In this document: positions 7,973 to 16,509 of the stretch, piece after piece
Position numbering within the stretch: the stretch's first letter is position 1
How the letters are laid out: each line of letters starts with the position of its first letter
From: a virus
IMG/VR virus record: IMGVR_UViG_3300034683_000087
Span: 1-41,001 of that record
Reading direction: 5' to 3' (one strand)
DNA length: 41,001 bases
Notes under the pieces: model-generated
Database searches by the model: none
Told to the model about the DNA's origin: nothing
What the model saw: the letters and a program-made list of their open reading frames with translations, nothing else
Made by a program: the position numbers and the translations under genes

Positions 7973-9523
7973 TCATTTCTTAACATTTCTTTTGCGTGGT
8001 TTATAAGTATTTAAAAACTTAATTTTAAAACCAAGCTTCTTATATCTAGTATTTCTAGTTATACCGTGACGATACATTAAAGGTACATTAGGATAACGAT
8101 AATCATAAACAATTACTGGGTTAATTTTGCCCTCTTTTTCTCGGCGTACTCTTCCAATAGCTTGTTCGACTCCAACACCATTATTGATTGATGAAACTAA
8201 AAATTCTACTTCCCAAGACTTGACATTAGTACCTTCAGTTCCTTTGGCTAGAGTGGTAATAGTGATTAGTACTTCTTTTTCTTCAGCTCTTCTCAACAGC
8301 TCTTCATTACTTTCTTTACTGTCACCATAGAAAAGCTGTACTTCATCACCAAACAATTCATAAAGGTTTTCATAATAAATTTCACAAACCTCTTTCTGTG
8401 AAATGAATAAAACCATACTGTGACCAAGATTATAATGATGCATTACGTCTAAAAGTACTTGATTACCAAGATGAGGGTCTAAACATATCTCTTTATCAAA
8501 ATGAGAATAGTGAAGTTTTGGACGTAGATGTGAAGGTAAGTAATCGTGTCTCATATCCTTATTAGTCTCAATCTCAGCAGGACTTTTATATTCAGCTTTA
8601 ATTGGTTTGCCACTTTTATTATAAGTTATGTCATAGTTAGGATTAAATCGAACTCCGTGAATATTACGAACTCGTACTTCAACAGGCAAAATTACATCGG
8701 ATTGCTTAGTTGAATCACTTTCGTAACAAGTTGCTCCAAAATAAAAATGAATTACTTCAGTCAAACCATCATTTCTCTCTGGGGTGGCGGTCAGTCCAAG
8801 TTTATATCTTGAGTTAAATCTGGATGAAATTGAAAAGTGAGTACTGGCACAATGATGTAGCTCATCATGTACTACCAGTGAGAAGGTATTAAACAGCTCT
8901 TCTTTTAAATCGTCAGGTAGGCGATTTAAAGTCTGGGGAGTGGCTATGGTTATAAAGTCACCAATCTTTCGTTTTCCCGCTTTAATTAGGCCAATATCGA
9001 TGTTTCCAAAGCATTTCTTGATATCTGATTTCCAACCAACCACTAAATCATCTTTATGAACAATAACCAGAGTCTTAGCTTTCAGTTCATGTGCGATTGC
9101 TAAAGCGGTGATCGTTTTACCTTCACCAGTCTTCAGACAAATAACTCCCTGCTGACAAAGTGGATTATCTTTGTGCAAGGAGATGAAGTTGGTCTTAGCT
9201 TGATTCTGAATTGGTCTTAATTTCAACGAGAATGGTGGTAATTTTGACAAAACAGTATCAACACGGGTATCGGTTAGGGTAACATCTTTAAAACGATTTA
9301 AAGTACCAAATTCGGCGTTATAACCAATTGGCACTTCAACGTATTCATGACAATCTTCAAAAAAGAAAAGCTTGTCAGGTATGGATACTTGGGAATAGGG
9401 ACTGTATTTCTCAGCCAATAAATACTTCGGATTAGGTAAAGTCAAATCTTCTCGGATACGCATTATTTCAGCTCTGGAACAGCCATACAAACGTTTAGAT
9501 GCGTTCAGCGCAATTTCTTTCAT
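7973..9523 (-). CDS. Superfamily 2 DNA/RNA helicase (UvsW/RadD-like)
   Basis: 516 residues with a complete SF2 set: Walker A KTGEGKT (about 131-137), motif Ia TLVIVHKDDLVVGW, DExH box DELHH, motif III LTATPERNDG, motif IV MVLFISQKEV, and motifs V/VI TTLAKGTEGTNV and GVGVEQAIGRVRR. It probably remodels branched DNA in replication or recombination, as UvsW-type phage helicases do. It is transcribed separately from the rest of the replication genes, directly from the promoter at 9560-9588. The ribosome site AAAGGGA is weaker than most in the window. Confidence 0.9.
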   Translation of the reverse strand: MKEIALNASKRLYGCSRAEIMRIREDLTLPNPKYLLAEKYSPYSQVSIPDKLFFFEDCHEYVEVPIGYNAEFGTLNRFKDVTLTDTRVDTVLSKLPPFSLKLRPIQNQAKTNFISLHKDNPLCQQGVICLKTGEGKTITALAIAHELKAKTLVIVHKDDLVVGWKSDIKKCFGNIDIGLIKAGKRKIGDFITIATPQTLNRLPDDLKEELFNTFSLVVHDELHHCASTHFSISSRFNSRYKLGLTATPERNDGLTEVIHFYFGATCYESDSTKQSDVILPVEVRVRNIHGVRFNPNYDITYNKSGKPIKAEYKSPAEIETNKDMRHDYLPSHLRPKLHYSHFDKEICLDPHLGNQVLLDVMHHYNLGHSMVLFISQKEVCEIYYENLYELFGDEVQLFYGDSKESNEELLRRAEEKEVLITITTLAKGTEGTNVKSWEVEFLVSSINNGVGVEQAIGRVRREKEGKINPVIVYDYRYPNVPLMYRHGITRNTRYKKLGFKIKFLNTYKPRKRNVKK

Positions 9524-9559
9524 GGTATTTCCCTTTCTTTGCTAATCAGCAACATCTTG

Positions 9560-9588
9560 ATTATATCACTACCCGCCAAACTAGTCAA
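9560..9588 (-). promoter_or_regulatory. Strong sigma-A promoter for the SF2 helicase
   Basis: TTGACT, 17 bp, TATAAT on the minus strand. The predicted start at about 9553 gives a 30-nt leader to the ATG at 9523. Confidence 0.85.
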
Positions 9589-10009
9589 ATTCAGGTTTCA
9601 GAAAAGTTTCTTCATTCAATGCGCGCCCGCGCGTATATGTGTAATATATTATAATTATATTATATATTATTAATTATTATAATAATTATATACCTACGGT
9701 ATATATTACGAGAACCTATGTGAAAACAGAAAACTTCTACGTTCATAGAATTTCAATAAATTTTTATTAATTTTATAAAAAATGAGAAATTTGAGAATTA
9801 ATTGGAATGAGAACAGCCTAACGGCTGTCCTATCCTCACTACGTTCGGCAAACTTCGCTTCGCTCGTTTGAACCCTCTCTAAACTACAGCTAAACGGTGC
9901 TGGCGGTGTTTTGTTAAGGAAAACGTAAGTAAGCTCACGAAGTTGCATTTAGTTAAACAAAGTTAGTAATTTGAAGATAATTTAAGTATATTTTAAGAGT
10001 TTATTTTAA
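9589..10009. other. Non-coding AT-rich region between late and replication modules; candidate origin
   Basis: No supported gene in this 421-bp gap. It holds a 13-base pure G+C run (GCGCGCCCGCGCG, 9621-9633) followed by about 60 bases of almost only A and T (9634-9692), which would melt easily. Beyond lie two hairpins and a GCGAAGCGAAG element on the minus strand. The place, between the last tail gene and the first replication gene, fits an origin or a module boundary. No DnaA-box cluster or iteron series was recognised. No clear intrinsic terminator for the late operon is visible here. Confidence 0.35.
9813..9873. repeat. Two adjacent hairpins in the non-coding region
   Basis: The first is ACAGCC-TAAC-GGCTGT (9813-9828, 6 bp perfect). 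The second spans 9843-9873, where GTTC and CAAAC pair with GTTTG and GAAC around a GCTTCGCTTCG-type core. Neither is followed by a T-run of terminator quality. Confidence 0.6.
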
Positions 10010-10630
10010 TTAAAGTATCTCGAACCAAAAGTTTCCCGCTAACATGTCAACAGGCATCGTTTCAGATAGTTCAATTCCTGATGCTTTATCTGCACTAAGT
10101 ACTCCTTCTTCATCAATACTTAAACGTTCACCTACTCTTATCCCGCCTAAATTTAATGCCGAAGCTATTGGCAAACTTGATTCATTTATATTAAATACTA
10201 TATTATCCTCTTGAGTATGTTGTATATACATTTTATATCTTAACCGAACAAATGTCTCTGATTCTGCAGGTATTAAGTCGGCTGGTATATTACACTGAGA
10301 TATCATATACAGGCATTCCGCTCCATTATTCACACTTGCTTGAGAAGCATATATGCCTACTTGGCACATAGGGAATGGAATCAATATACCTTCATTTGTT
10401 AGTTCGATACGGATTACCGAACCACTGCCATCATAAGACCTATCAAGGATGATAGGGTTTCCTACTGGTGAAGGTATAGCTAGTAAGGATGGTAATACTT
10501 CTAAGGTCGAGAAAGTTTTTCCAACCTCTGCCTTGGTAATAGTGATTCCTCCAAATCCCGATCTTGCTGAGTTAATCATCATCAACCCGTTATTAGTTAT
10601 TGTAGTTTTATTTAAAGGCCATGTTGCCAT
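10010..10630 (-). CDS. Tail fibre / baseplate-attached fibre protein
   Basis: 206 residues, last gene of the late block. The N-terminal half matches the general form of phage fibre attachment domains (NNGLMMINSARSGFGGITI, then a beta-rich section with VRLRYKMYI). The C-terminal portion has the fibre-type strand repeat LNLGGIRVGERLSIDEEGVL. The end (MLAGNFWFEIL) resembles short terminal tags of phage fibre proteins. It directly follows the P2 gpI-like gene, the usual place of the first fibre gene. At 206 residues it is too short to be a full receptor-binding fibre, and no further fibre genes follow here. Confidence 0.7.
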   Translation of the reverse strand: MATWPLNKTTITNNGLMMINSARSGFGGITITKAEVGKTFSTLEVLPSLLAIPSPVGNPIILDRSYDGSGSVIRIELTNEGILIPFPMCQVGIYASQASVNNGAECLYMISQCNIPADLIPAESETFVRLRYKMYIQHTQEDNIVFNINESSLPIASALNLGGIRVGERLSIDEEGVLSADKASGIELSETMPVDMLAGNFWFEIL

Positions 10631-10642
10631 AATAAATCCTCC

Positions 10643-11242
10643 TTAAATTAAGTTAAATCTTGGTAAATTAACATCTTCCTCTACAGTCATTAGCGCAAAA
10701 GAGACTGTAAATACATTTAAACCAGTTTCAGTTACTTCACTTATTATATTGACTGTGTGGATGTAGAACGGTATAAAATCTTTTATAAAAGAAGATATTA
10801 CACTTGTAGATACATCGATATCTAATACCTTATCTAGTGACTCGGCTGTAAGAGTAATCTCTAATATATGATCGTCATCGTTTTCCCTATCTATATCAAC
10901 CTCCAAACCAGTTAATACCCTACATAGATATTCCACACAATTAGTAGTACCCTTTCTAACTCGCAAATTACTGATATCACTCAGCAGTTTGCGGTAGTAA
11001 ACAAGAGGTATATCTCGGTAGTACGGAATATAAAAACAATCACACATTACAGGGATATAATCATCGGGGCATGTATAAGGGTTGACTACATTCACAAAGT
11101 CGTTAATAAGCTCCATTGTGGGCGAAAAACTGTCACCAATAGCACCAAGATAACGATACAGAACTAAGTCTGTGTCATAAGTACGGTAAATTTTAGGTAA
11201 TTTGCTATATAAAGTATTAGCAAATTCATCACCAGTCATCAT
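10643..11242 (-). CDS. Baseplate wedge protein, P2 gpI / tail-protein-I-like
   Basis: 199 residues. The N-terminal LYSKLPKIYRTYD and the central LRVRKGTTNCVEYLC (LR-x-RKGT, then a helix) are typical of the gpI/YmfQ-like proteins that follow baseplate J. It probably joins the wedge to the fibre. ATGA overlap with the upstream baseplate J gene and GGAGGTGATGC before its start indicate coupling. Start could also be the second Met. Confidence 0.78.
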   Translation of the reverse strand: MMTGDEFANTLYSKLPKIYRTYDTDLVLYRYLGAIGDSFSPTMELINDFVNVVNPYTCPDDYIPVMCDCFYIPYYRDIPLVYYRKLLSDISNLRVRKGTTNCVEYLCRVLTGLEVDIDRENDDDHILEITLTAESLDKVLDIDVSTSVISSFIKDFIPFYIHTVNIISEVTETGLNVFTVSFALMTVEEDVNLPRFNLI

Positions 11243-12723
11243 GCATCACCTCCATACATATTGATCGTTATAGTGTCGGCGGTAACAACTGCGTTTTCAG
11301 CAGGTGTAATAATATCTTCAACAGGAGAGATAAATTTAATAGATTTAACTCCCTCAATACTAGACTTCATCTCTGCGCTCAAATCACTAAGAATAACTTC
11401 TTCACCAAGTTTTCTGTTACCTACAGTAAAATAAGTGTAAATATAGTAATTGATCTGATTTTGAATAGTAGCTTGAGAGTAGGTATCACTGATTGTGGCA
11501 CTAACTTCAATCGTTAAAGCTTCAGTTAATGGCTCAAGTATATCGCATTCACCTTTAAGGATTAAATGCTCGTACAGAACAGGTAACACTTCTTCTCTGG
11601 TAGCATCAAAATCATAATAAGGATTGACTACTACATACACATTAGCAATATCATTTTCAACGTCATACACAGCGCAAGAGGATAAAATCTTGTCAGAGTA
11701 ATTGAGGGTGATAAAAGACTCAAAATCTTGTAATGTAACAATACCCCAACGAACAGAACTGTAGATAGGAGCATTCAATTTGATACTACTCAATGACTCA
11801 GCATTTTTACCATAGACAATTGGAGAAGAAGGATTAAATGTTGTTTTTACTACTGTCTGTAGTGAAGCATCAGTACATATAGTAATTGTGTTGGCAGAAA
11901 CATTACCAATTAACCCGCCACCAATTCTGTAAGTGGCATAAATAGGGTTAGAACTTGCAGGTGGAATTGCCCCTGTATTACCATCTCCAAATACTACGAA
12001 TGTAGTACCAACTTCACCAACAGTGGCTCGGAAATGCAAGGAATCAGGCAAAGAGTCAATGAATGAATCAACTTTAGTCCATTTTTCATATTCAGAACCG
12101 TTATACACTGAAAGCACGATAGAATCAGTGATAATATCTTTATGTTTAAGCATGTATTTAGCATTAGGATAACCTGCGGAAATTCCAACATAAACAAGAG
12201 AAACAGTGTAACCTTGTTTAACAGGTACTAAGTACTTGTACTTGCTAATTCCACCATCGTTAGCAATACTGCCACCAGAATACTCATCCCTAATTTCATC
12301 ACCAAGTTCACCTGCGGGAATAACAAGGTCTTCAGTGGTTTCAAAAATAGTTCCATCAAGAGTCTTAACAATAGTTCCGGCAGGTATAGTGGTATCTGTT
12401 TCAGAAGCAGAATAGAGAGTGAAGCATTGCATAACAGTAGAAGCGGTTGCGGAGTAAGGAGAGTAACCTAAAATTTCACACCATACTTCAGCACTTGATC
12501 TTAACTGACAAGTGGTAATAAAACATTCATTGGCCATTGAATCTTGGTAGTAACTAAGTACGTCAAGTCTTTCAGCTAGAGCTTCTATAATAGCAATTCC
12601 CGCATCACTTTGAGAAGTATCGGTATATTCAGGTATTCTAGTTTGCAGACCATTAATCATCTCAGTTCTAAATGCTTCATAGTCTTTACTAGTATAATCA
12701 ATAGTAAGTGTAGGTGTTCTCAT
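11239..12723 (-). CDS. Baseplate J-like wedge protein (T4 gp6 / P2 gpJ family)
   Basis: 494 residues. The N-terminus TIDYTSKDYEAFRTEMI and SDAGIAIIEALAERLDVLSYY are hallmarks of baseplate J-like proteins, and the middle GTIFETTEDLVIPAG followed by GGGLIGNVSANTI is the conserved J core. It forms the wedge ring that triggers sheath contraction. It lies between the gp25-like and gpI-like genes, the standard order for contractile baseplates. Confidence 0.92.
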   Translation of the reverse strand: MRTPTLTIDYTSKDYEAFRTEMINGLQTRIPEYTDTSQSDAGIAIIEALAERLDVLSYYQDSMANECFITTCQLRSSAEVWCEILGYSPYSATASTVMQCFTLYSASETDTTIPAGTIVKTLDGTIFETTEDLVIPAGELGDEIRDEYSGGSIANDGGISKYKYLVPVKQGYTVSLVYVGISAGYPNAKYMLKHKDIITDSIVLSVYNGSEYEKWTKVDSFIDSLPDSLHFRATVGEVGTTFVVFGDGNTGAIPPASSNPIYATYRIGGGLIGNVSANTITICTDASLQTVVKTTFNPSSPIVYGKNAESLSSIKLNAPIYSSVRWGIVTLQDFESFITLNYSDKILSSCAVYDVENDIANVYVVVNPYYDFDATREEVLPVLYEHLILKGECDILEPLTEALTIEVSATISDTYSQATIQNQINYYIYTYFTVGNRKLGEEVILSDLSAEMKSSIEGVKSIKFISPVEDIITPAENAVVTADTITINMYGGDA

Positions 12724-13124
12724 TAGTATTCTCCTCCTAACTCAAATCCAAAGGAAAAATCATGGTAAGTTCCAAAATCATTTAACAAATAGTGTATATC
12801 AAAAGAGAAAGAATTATTGTCTTGGTCAATAGTAACTGTAATATCTTCGTCTTTGACCGTAATACGAGTCTCAAGGTGAATGGCTTCTTTAACCAAATAC
12901 TTAACATAAGGAATATCTGAATCATCAATACTGTCAAAGATAACAGAATGAAGTCTTGAATAGATATGGAACTCCATTGTCCTTTCAAAACGTTTAGTCA
13001 ATATTCGCTGAAGAATAGCTTCATTTTGACGCGCCACGCTTGACTCACTCAAAGATGATAGCTGTACACCACCTTTAGAACTTAGGCGAAAGGGAAAACT
13101 TATTCCGGTATATTTAACAGCCAT
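12723..13124 (-). CDS. Baseplate wedge protein, gp25/gpW-like
   Basis: 133 residues, the usual length of T4 gp25-like proteins. It has ISFPFRLSSKGGVQ at the N-terminus, ILTKRFERTMEFHIYSR (the conserved R-x-M/F-x-P-like element, here without Pro) and a C-terminal beta domain. It initiates sheath polymerisation together with baseplate J. Stop and the next start overlap at 12723. Confidence 0.85.
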   Translation of the reverse strand: MAVKYTGISFPFRLSSKGGVQLSSLSESSVARQNEAILQRILTKRFERTMEFHIYSRLHSVIFDSIDDSDIPYVKYLVKEAIHLETRITVKDEDITVTIDQDNNSFSFDIHYLLNDFGTYHDFSFGFELGGEY

Positions 13125-13154
13125 TTATAATAACCTCCTTTAGTGAGTGTGTAA

Positions 13155-14309
13155 TTAATCTGTAAAAGCAACAGTTCTACCATTGATGGTCATTGAGCCA
13201 CCAGAACTTTGAATATTAGAACCACCTGCTATGATGCTAACACCAGAATTGCTAAGAGTAAGCATATTACCATTAGAATTAACCCTGAATTGATCTGCGC
13301 TCAATCGTATTACATGACCTTGAACATTAACCTCAAACTCAGTATTGTCAAACGATATAGTATCACCATTAAGATTAATCTCAAAAGTACCGTCATTGTT
13401 AAAATCCAAAGTTTTATCATCTAGGGTAATCTTAAACCCTGTTTCTTCTTTATATTCTAACAACTTTCCATTTAAGTCAATCTTAAAGTCATTTGTTTTG
13501 TCATAGGAAAACACTTTAGTTTCATCATTTGTAATAACGAAACCGTCTTCTTCGTGATATTTAAGGTGATTAGTTTCGTCTTGTTGTATGATGAATCCAT
13601 CAGTTATGTCATAATTTATAAATTTCGTTTCTTCCAGTTGTAAGCTAAAAGATAGAGTACCTTCTTGACCATTAGAGCCAAAAGTCATGTTAACGAACTC
13701 ATCTAATACTACAGTGAATCCACGAGTACTGTAAGTTTCAGAAAAAGTCATGTAATTATACTGACTATAACTAATGGTGAACTCACTTTCAATTAAACCA
13801 GTATTTCCATATCCAGAACCAATAAAGTCATTAGCAGAGCCATATTTAAGAAAATTGTAACCTTCTTTACCATCAAAGTGAATCATCATACCATCAATAG
13901 TCCATTCATAGAATACATTATCATCATTTCTAAAATCAAAAGTTAAAGAACTATCTTGAGGATTATAATGTTCTCTAAATCGACCATACTGTGTCAGTCT
14001 TTCACTAACATTTAAGTCACTAGGTATTTGATCGGTTATTACCCAACTACCAGAGTAAACAGGTTTATTAACATCTCCCCGCTCAAACTCTATCCATACT
14101 TGTGAGTCAACACTTGGTACTTGGAAGTCGATACGGTCTTCAGTGACAGTAGGCAAGCAAACTTCACACCAACCACTGATTGAAGTACCAAAAATAGCGG
14201 GACATTTAACTTTAATTCTACCACGCTTTTCGGGGTCGTTTATATCAACAACCAAAGCCCTATACTTTCCCCATTTTTCATTATTAGTATCTCGATTAGT
14301 TGACAGCAT
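13155..14309 (-). CDS. Baseplate central spike, gp5/gpV-like OB domain plus beta-helix needle
   Basis: 384 residues from the ATG at 14309 (MLSTNRDTNNE), which follows GAGG and overlaps the hub gene by 14 bases; a longer frame to 14372 has no ribosome site. The OB-fold is seen in YRALVVDINDPEKRGRIKV and VWIEFERGDVNKPVYSGSW, as in gp5 and VgrG-type spikes. From about residue 225 to the end there are eight to nine repeats of 16-18 residues (for example FKIDLNGKL, FEINLNGDT, FRVNSNGNM), as expected of a trimeric beta-helix. No lysozyme domain is present. It pierces the envelope at the tube tip. Confidence 0.82.
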   Translation of the reverse strand: MLSTNRDTNNEKWGKYRALVVDINDPEKRGRIKVKCPAIFGTSISGWCEVCLPTVTEDRIDFQVPSVDSQVWIEFERGDVNKPVYSGSWVITDQIPSDLNVSERLTQYGRFREHYNPQDSSLTFDFRNDDNVFYEWTIDGMMIHFDGKEGYNFLKYGSANDFIGSGYGNTGLIESEFTISYSQYNYMTFSETYSTRGFTVVLDEFVNMTFGSNGQEGTLSFSLQLEETKFINYDITDGFIIQQDETNHLKYHEEDGFVITNDETKVFSYDKTNDFKIDLNGKLLEYKEETGFKITLDDKTLDFNNDGTFEINLNGDTISFDNTEFEVNVQGHVIRLSADQFRVNSNGNMLTLSNSGVSIIAGGSNIQSSGGSMTINGRTVAFTD

Positions 14310-16224
14310 TGTTGTAGGCCTCGTTATAGTTTTCCCTTGGATATACGAGATAAGCTTCTTGCATTGATCCAAGTAATCTACTAGCTTTATAGTTCGTCAT
14401 TATCTGATCCCCATCAAACAACTCAAGTGAAATCCTAGTACCAATAGGTAATAGCCAATCTCTAGCATAATCAGTATGAAGGAATAGATTAAGGATATTC
14501 ATATTAACTGAATCAAGGACTAGATAAGTTCCGTCATCATAGTACTCAAAACCAATAATTCCAGAGAACAGCTCAACATTGTTCATTACAATAGCTTTCA
14601 TTAAACCAAATTGATTTAAGAACCTAGTGCCAGTCTCTAGGACGGCATTCTCTTCATTATGCCATTCACTGTTAATGTTTAAACGGTAAGCGAGATCAAA
14701 GATTGACATGTTAGGAACAGTATAAACATAGCCAATAGTGTAGGAACTATCCTCTAAATTGTTAGTATTAGCTTTGAAATTTCCACCAACTGAAGCAACA
14801 TAGGTGTTATTAGCATCTAGTTTTTCCATGTAATTTGCTAAAGCTTGTTCAGTAGCTTCGATAACTGAAAGTTCAGTCTGATAATTCATATTGCCACGTT
14901 CATAGTAGTAGGTATATTTATCAGCAAAATACTGTTCAGCCCACGCTTCAATAGCATCTCTTTGTTCAGATTCAGTCAATAAATCGGATTGTGATAGAGT
15001 GGTGATACCATTAGGGGTAATAGTAATTTCTTCACCAAACGCATCTGCAATAGTAACTGGTTCAGAAATAGTAACATCGTGAGTGGTAACAGTACCAGAA
15101 TCAGTACTTGTGGTAGCTTCACTAGATAAGTTAGCAAGACCACCAAAACCAGTTTTGGCCACAGAAAAATTTAAGGTGTACCCCGCAGAGCTAACATCTC
15201 TGGAAATATCAGTTACTAAATATCCACCAGTTAAGTTAATGCCAAGGCCGTATAAATTTATAACGTCACCAACGTAAGTATTATTAGTGTCAGGAGTAAC
15301 AAGCACTTCCATTTCACCAGTTAGTACCATTAACTCATTATTCATAATATAACGGTCAACCTTTGATTGTATATCAGCATCATTAACAAAATCACTTGAG
15401 TTCTCCACAATACCATTATAGCCAACATTAATTGGACTGGCAGAAGCAATTGCCTTTAAACCAGTGGTAATCGGGGAAGTAATATAAATATTAGTTGAGC
15501 CACCAATTACACTGTTGTCTTTAGTACTAATATCTGCATCTGTCTGAGCTTCAAGTAACTGATCTCGGTCAACTTGCATAGACAAATTAACTATTTCATA
15601 AGGATAAGAACGATAGGTTAAGCCAATGAAAGCATCTTTAGTGAAGTCCATTTTGTCATAAATAGCAGTCTCTAAGTCAACTATTTTAAAGTAACAAGGT
15701 ACATCTTCACTATCTAACATGGATAGAATAAAATCCAAATCTGTCTGACTGGATTGAGATACAGTCTCTTGTACTTGAAAATTGTCATAAGCAGGTGTTT
15801 GTAAAGAGATACCATAAGAAGATAGTATTTCATTTACGATATCGTATGAAGACACATTCTCCCAAGTATTCTCTTTCTTCTCCCGATCAAGCAAAAATGA
15901 GTTATCCATACAGGTAATTGTCATTTCAACAAACTCACTAAAATTTACATCAATTGAAGCAATGAAGCCATTAAATTGATGAACAACATTAGTAGCGGAG
16001 TCGGATAATTCTACTGTGATAGGTACATTCTCGACAAAAACATCATCATCAAGGTAAGCTCCCTCAGTATCATTAATTACTATAGTACATAAATCAGCTC
16101 CACTAATAGTCTCAGCAATACTAAGACTAACAATATTTCTGACTCGATAAGAGTCAACTTCATTCCCGCCAATGAAGATTTTGGCATAACAACTGGAATA
16201 GTTGCTGATATAATCACTTGCCAT
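14296..16224 (-). CDS. Baseplate hub protein, gp27/gpD (late control D)-like
   Basis: 642 residues. The N-terminal beta-rich domain (RVRNIVSLSIAETISGADL, then FNGFIASIDVNFSEFVEM) and YDIVNEILSSYGI match XkdQ/gpD-type hubs that cap the tube and hold the spike. It is longer than typical (300-400). The extra C-terminal half contains helical and beta segments with TYYYERGNMNYQ and a domain around VLDSVNMNILN. An enzymatic role for this extension is possible but no catalytic motif is evident. It overlaps the LysM-like gene at its start and the spike gene at its end. Confidence 0.82.
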   Translation of the reverse strand: MASDYISNYSSCYAKIFIGGNEVDSYRVRNIVSLSIAETISGADLCTIVINDTEGAYLDDDVFVENVPITVELSDSATNVVHQFNGFIASIDVNFSEFVEMTITCMDNSFLLDREKKENTWENVSSYDIVNEILSSYGISLQTPAYDNFQVQETVSQSSQTDLDFILSMLDSEDVPCYFKIVDLETAIYDKMDFTKDAFIGLTYRSYPYEIVNLSMQVDRDQLLEAQTDADISTKDNSVIGGSTNIYITSPITTGLKAIASASPINVGYNGIVENSSDFVNDADIQSKVDRYIMNNELMVLTGEMEVLVTPDTNNTYVGDVINLYGLGINLTGGYLVTDISRDVSSAGYTLNFSVAKTGFGGLANLSSEATTSTDSGTVTTHDVTISEPVTIADAFGEEITITPNGITTLSQSDLLTESEQRDAIEAWAEQYFADKYTYYYERGNMNYQTELSVIEATEQALANYMEKLDANNTYVASVGGNFKANTNNLEDSSYTIGYVYTVPNMSIFDLAYRLNINSEWHNEENAVLETGTRFLNQFGLMKAIVMNNVELFSGIIGFEYYDDGTYLVLDSVNMNILNLFLHTDYARDWLLPIGTRISLELFDGDQIMTNYKASRLLGSMQEAYLVYPRENYNEAYNNAVN

Positions 16225-16507
16225 AGAAAGACCTCACTTCGTCAATACTAGGTATTAAAATGGTGTCACCCTGAGTTATGTCAAATTCAGACAAATAGTG
16301 CGGGTTAGCATCAAGAATCGCCCATTTATAATCAACTGAACCAAGCTGTTTAAAGGCTATAACTTCTAGTGTGTCACTGGCTGTTACATAGTACTTTGTA
16401 CAGTTTGATTCAGTAAATTGCATTCTAGTACGGTTATACATGATAGTAGCTCCATTGCGGTCTATAAAGGTTTTTGTTTTAAGGTATCGTGAATTTGAGT
16501 GTATCAT
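16214..16507 (-). CDS. LysM-like tail/baseplate adaptor protein
   Basis: 97 residues. The central segment TASDTLEVIAFKQLG through WAILDANPHYLSEFDITQGDTILIP follows the LysM pattern (D-T-L/W-x-I-A, N-P, I-x-G-x-x-I-x-I-P). In contractile phages such small LysM proteins (XkdP/gp53-like) connect tube and hub and need not bind peptidoglycan. GGGAGAAG precedes the start. Confidence 0.75.
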   Translation of the reverse strand: MIHSNSRYLKTKTFIDRNGATIMYNRTRMQFTESNCTKYYVTASDTLEVIAFKQLGSVDYKWAILDANPHYLSEFDITQGDTILIPSIDEVRSFYGK

Positions 16508-16509
16508 GG

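Noticed and set aside
9706-9948. 80-codon minus-strand ORF in the non-coding region
   Set aside because: No ribosome binding site, biased composition that follows the hairpins and AT tracts, and no protein-like pattern.
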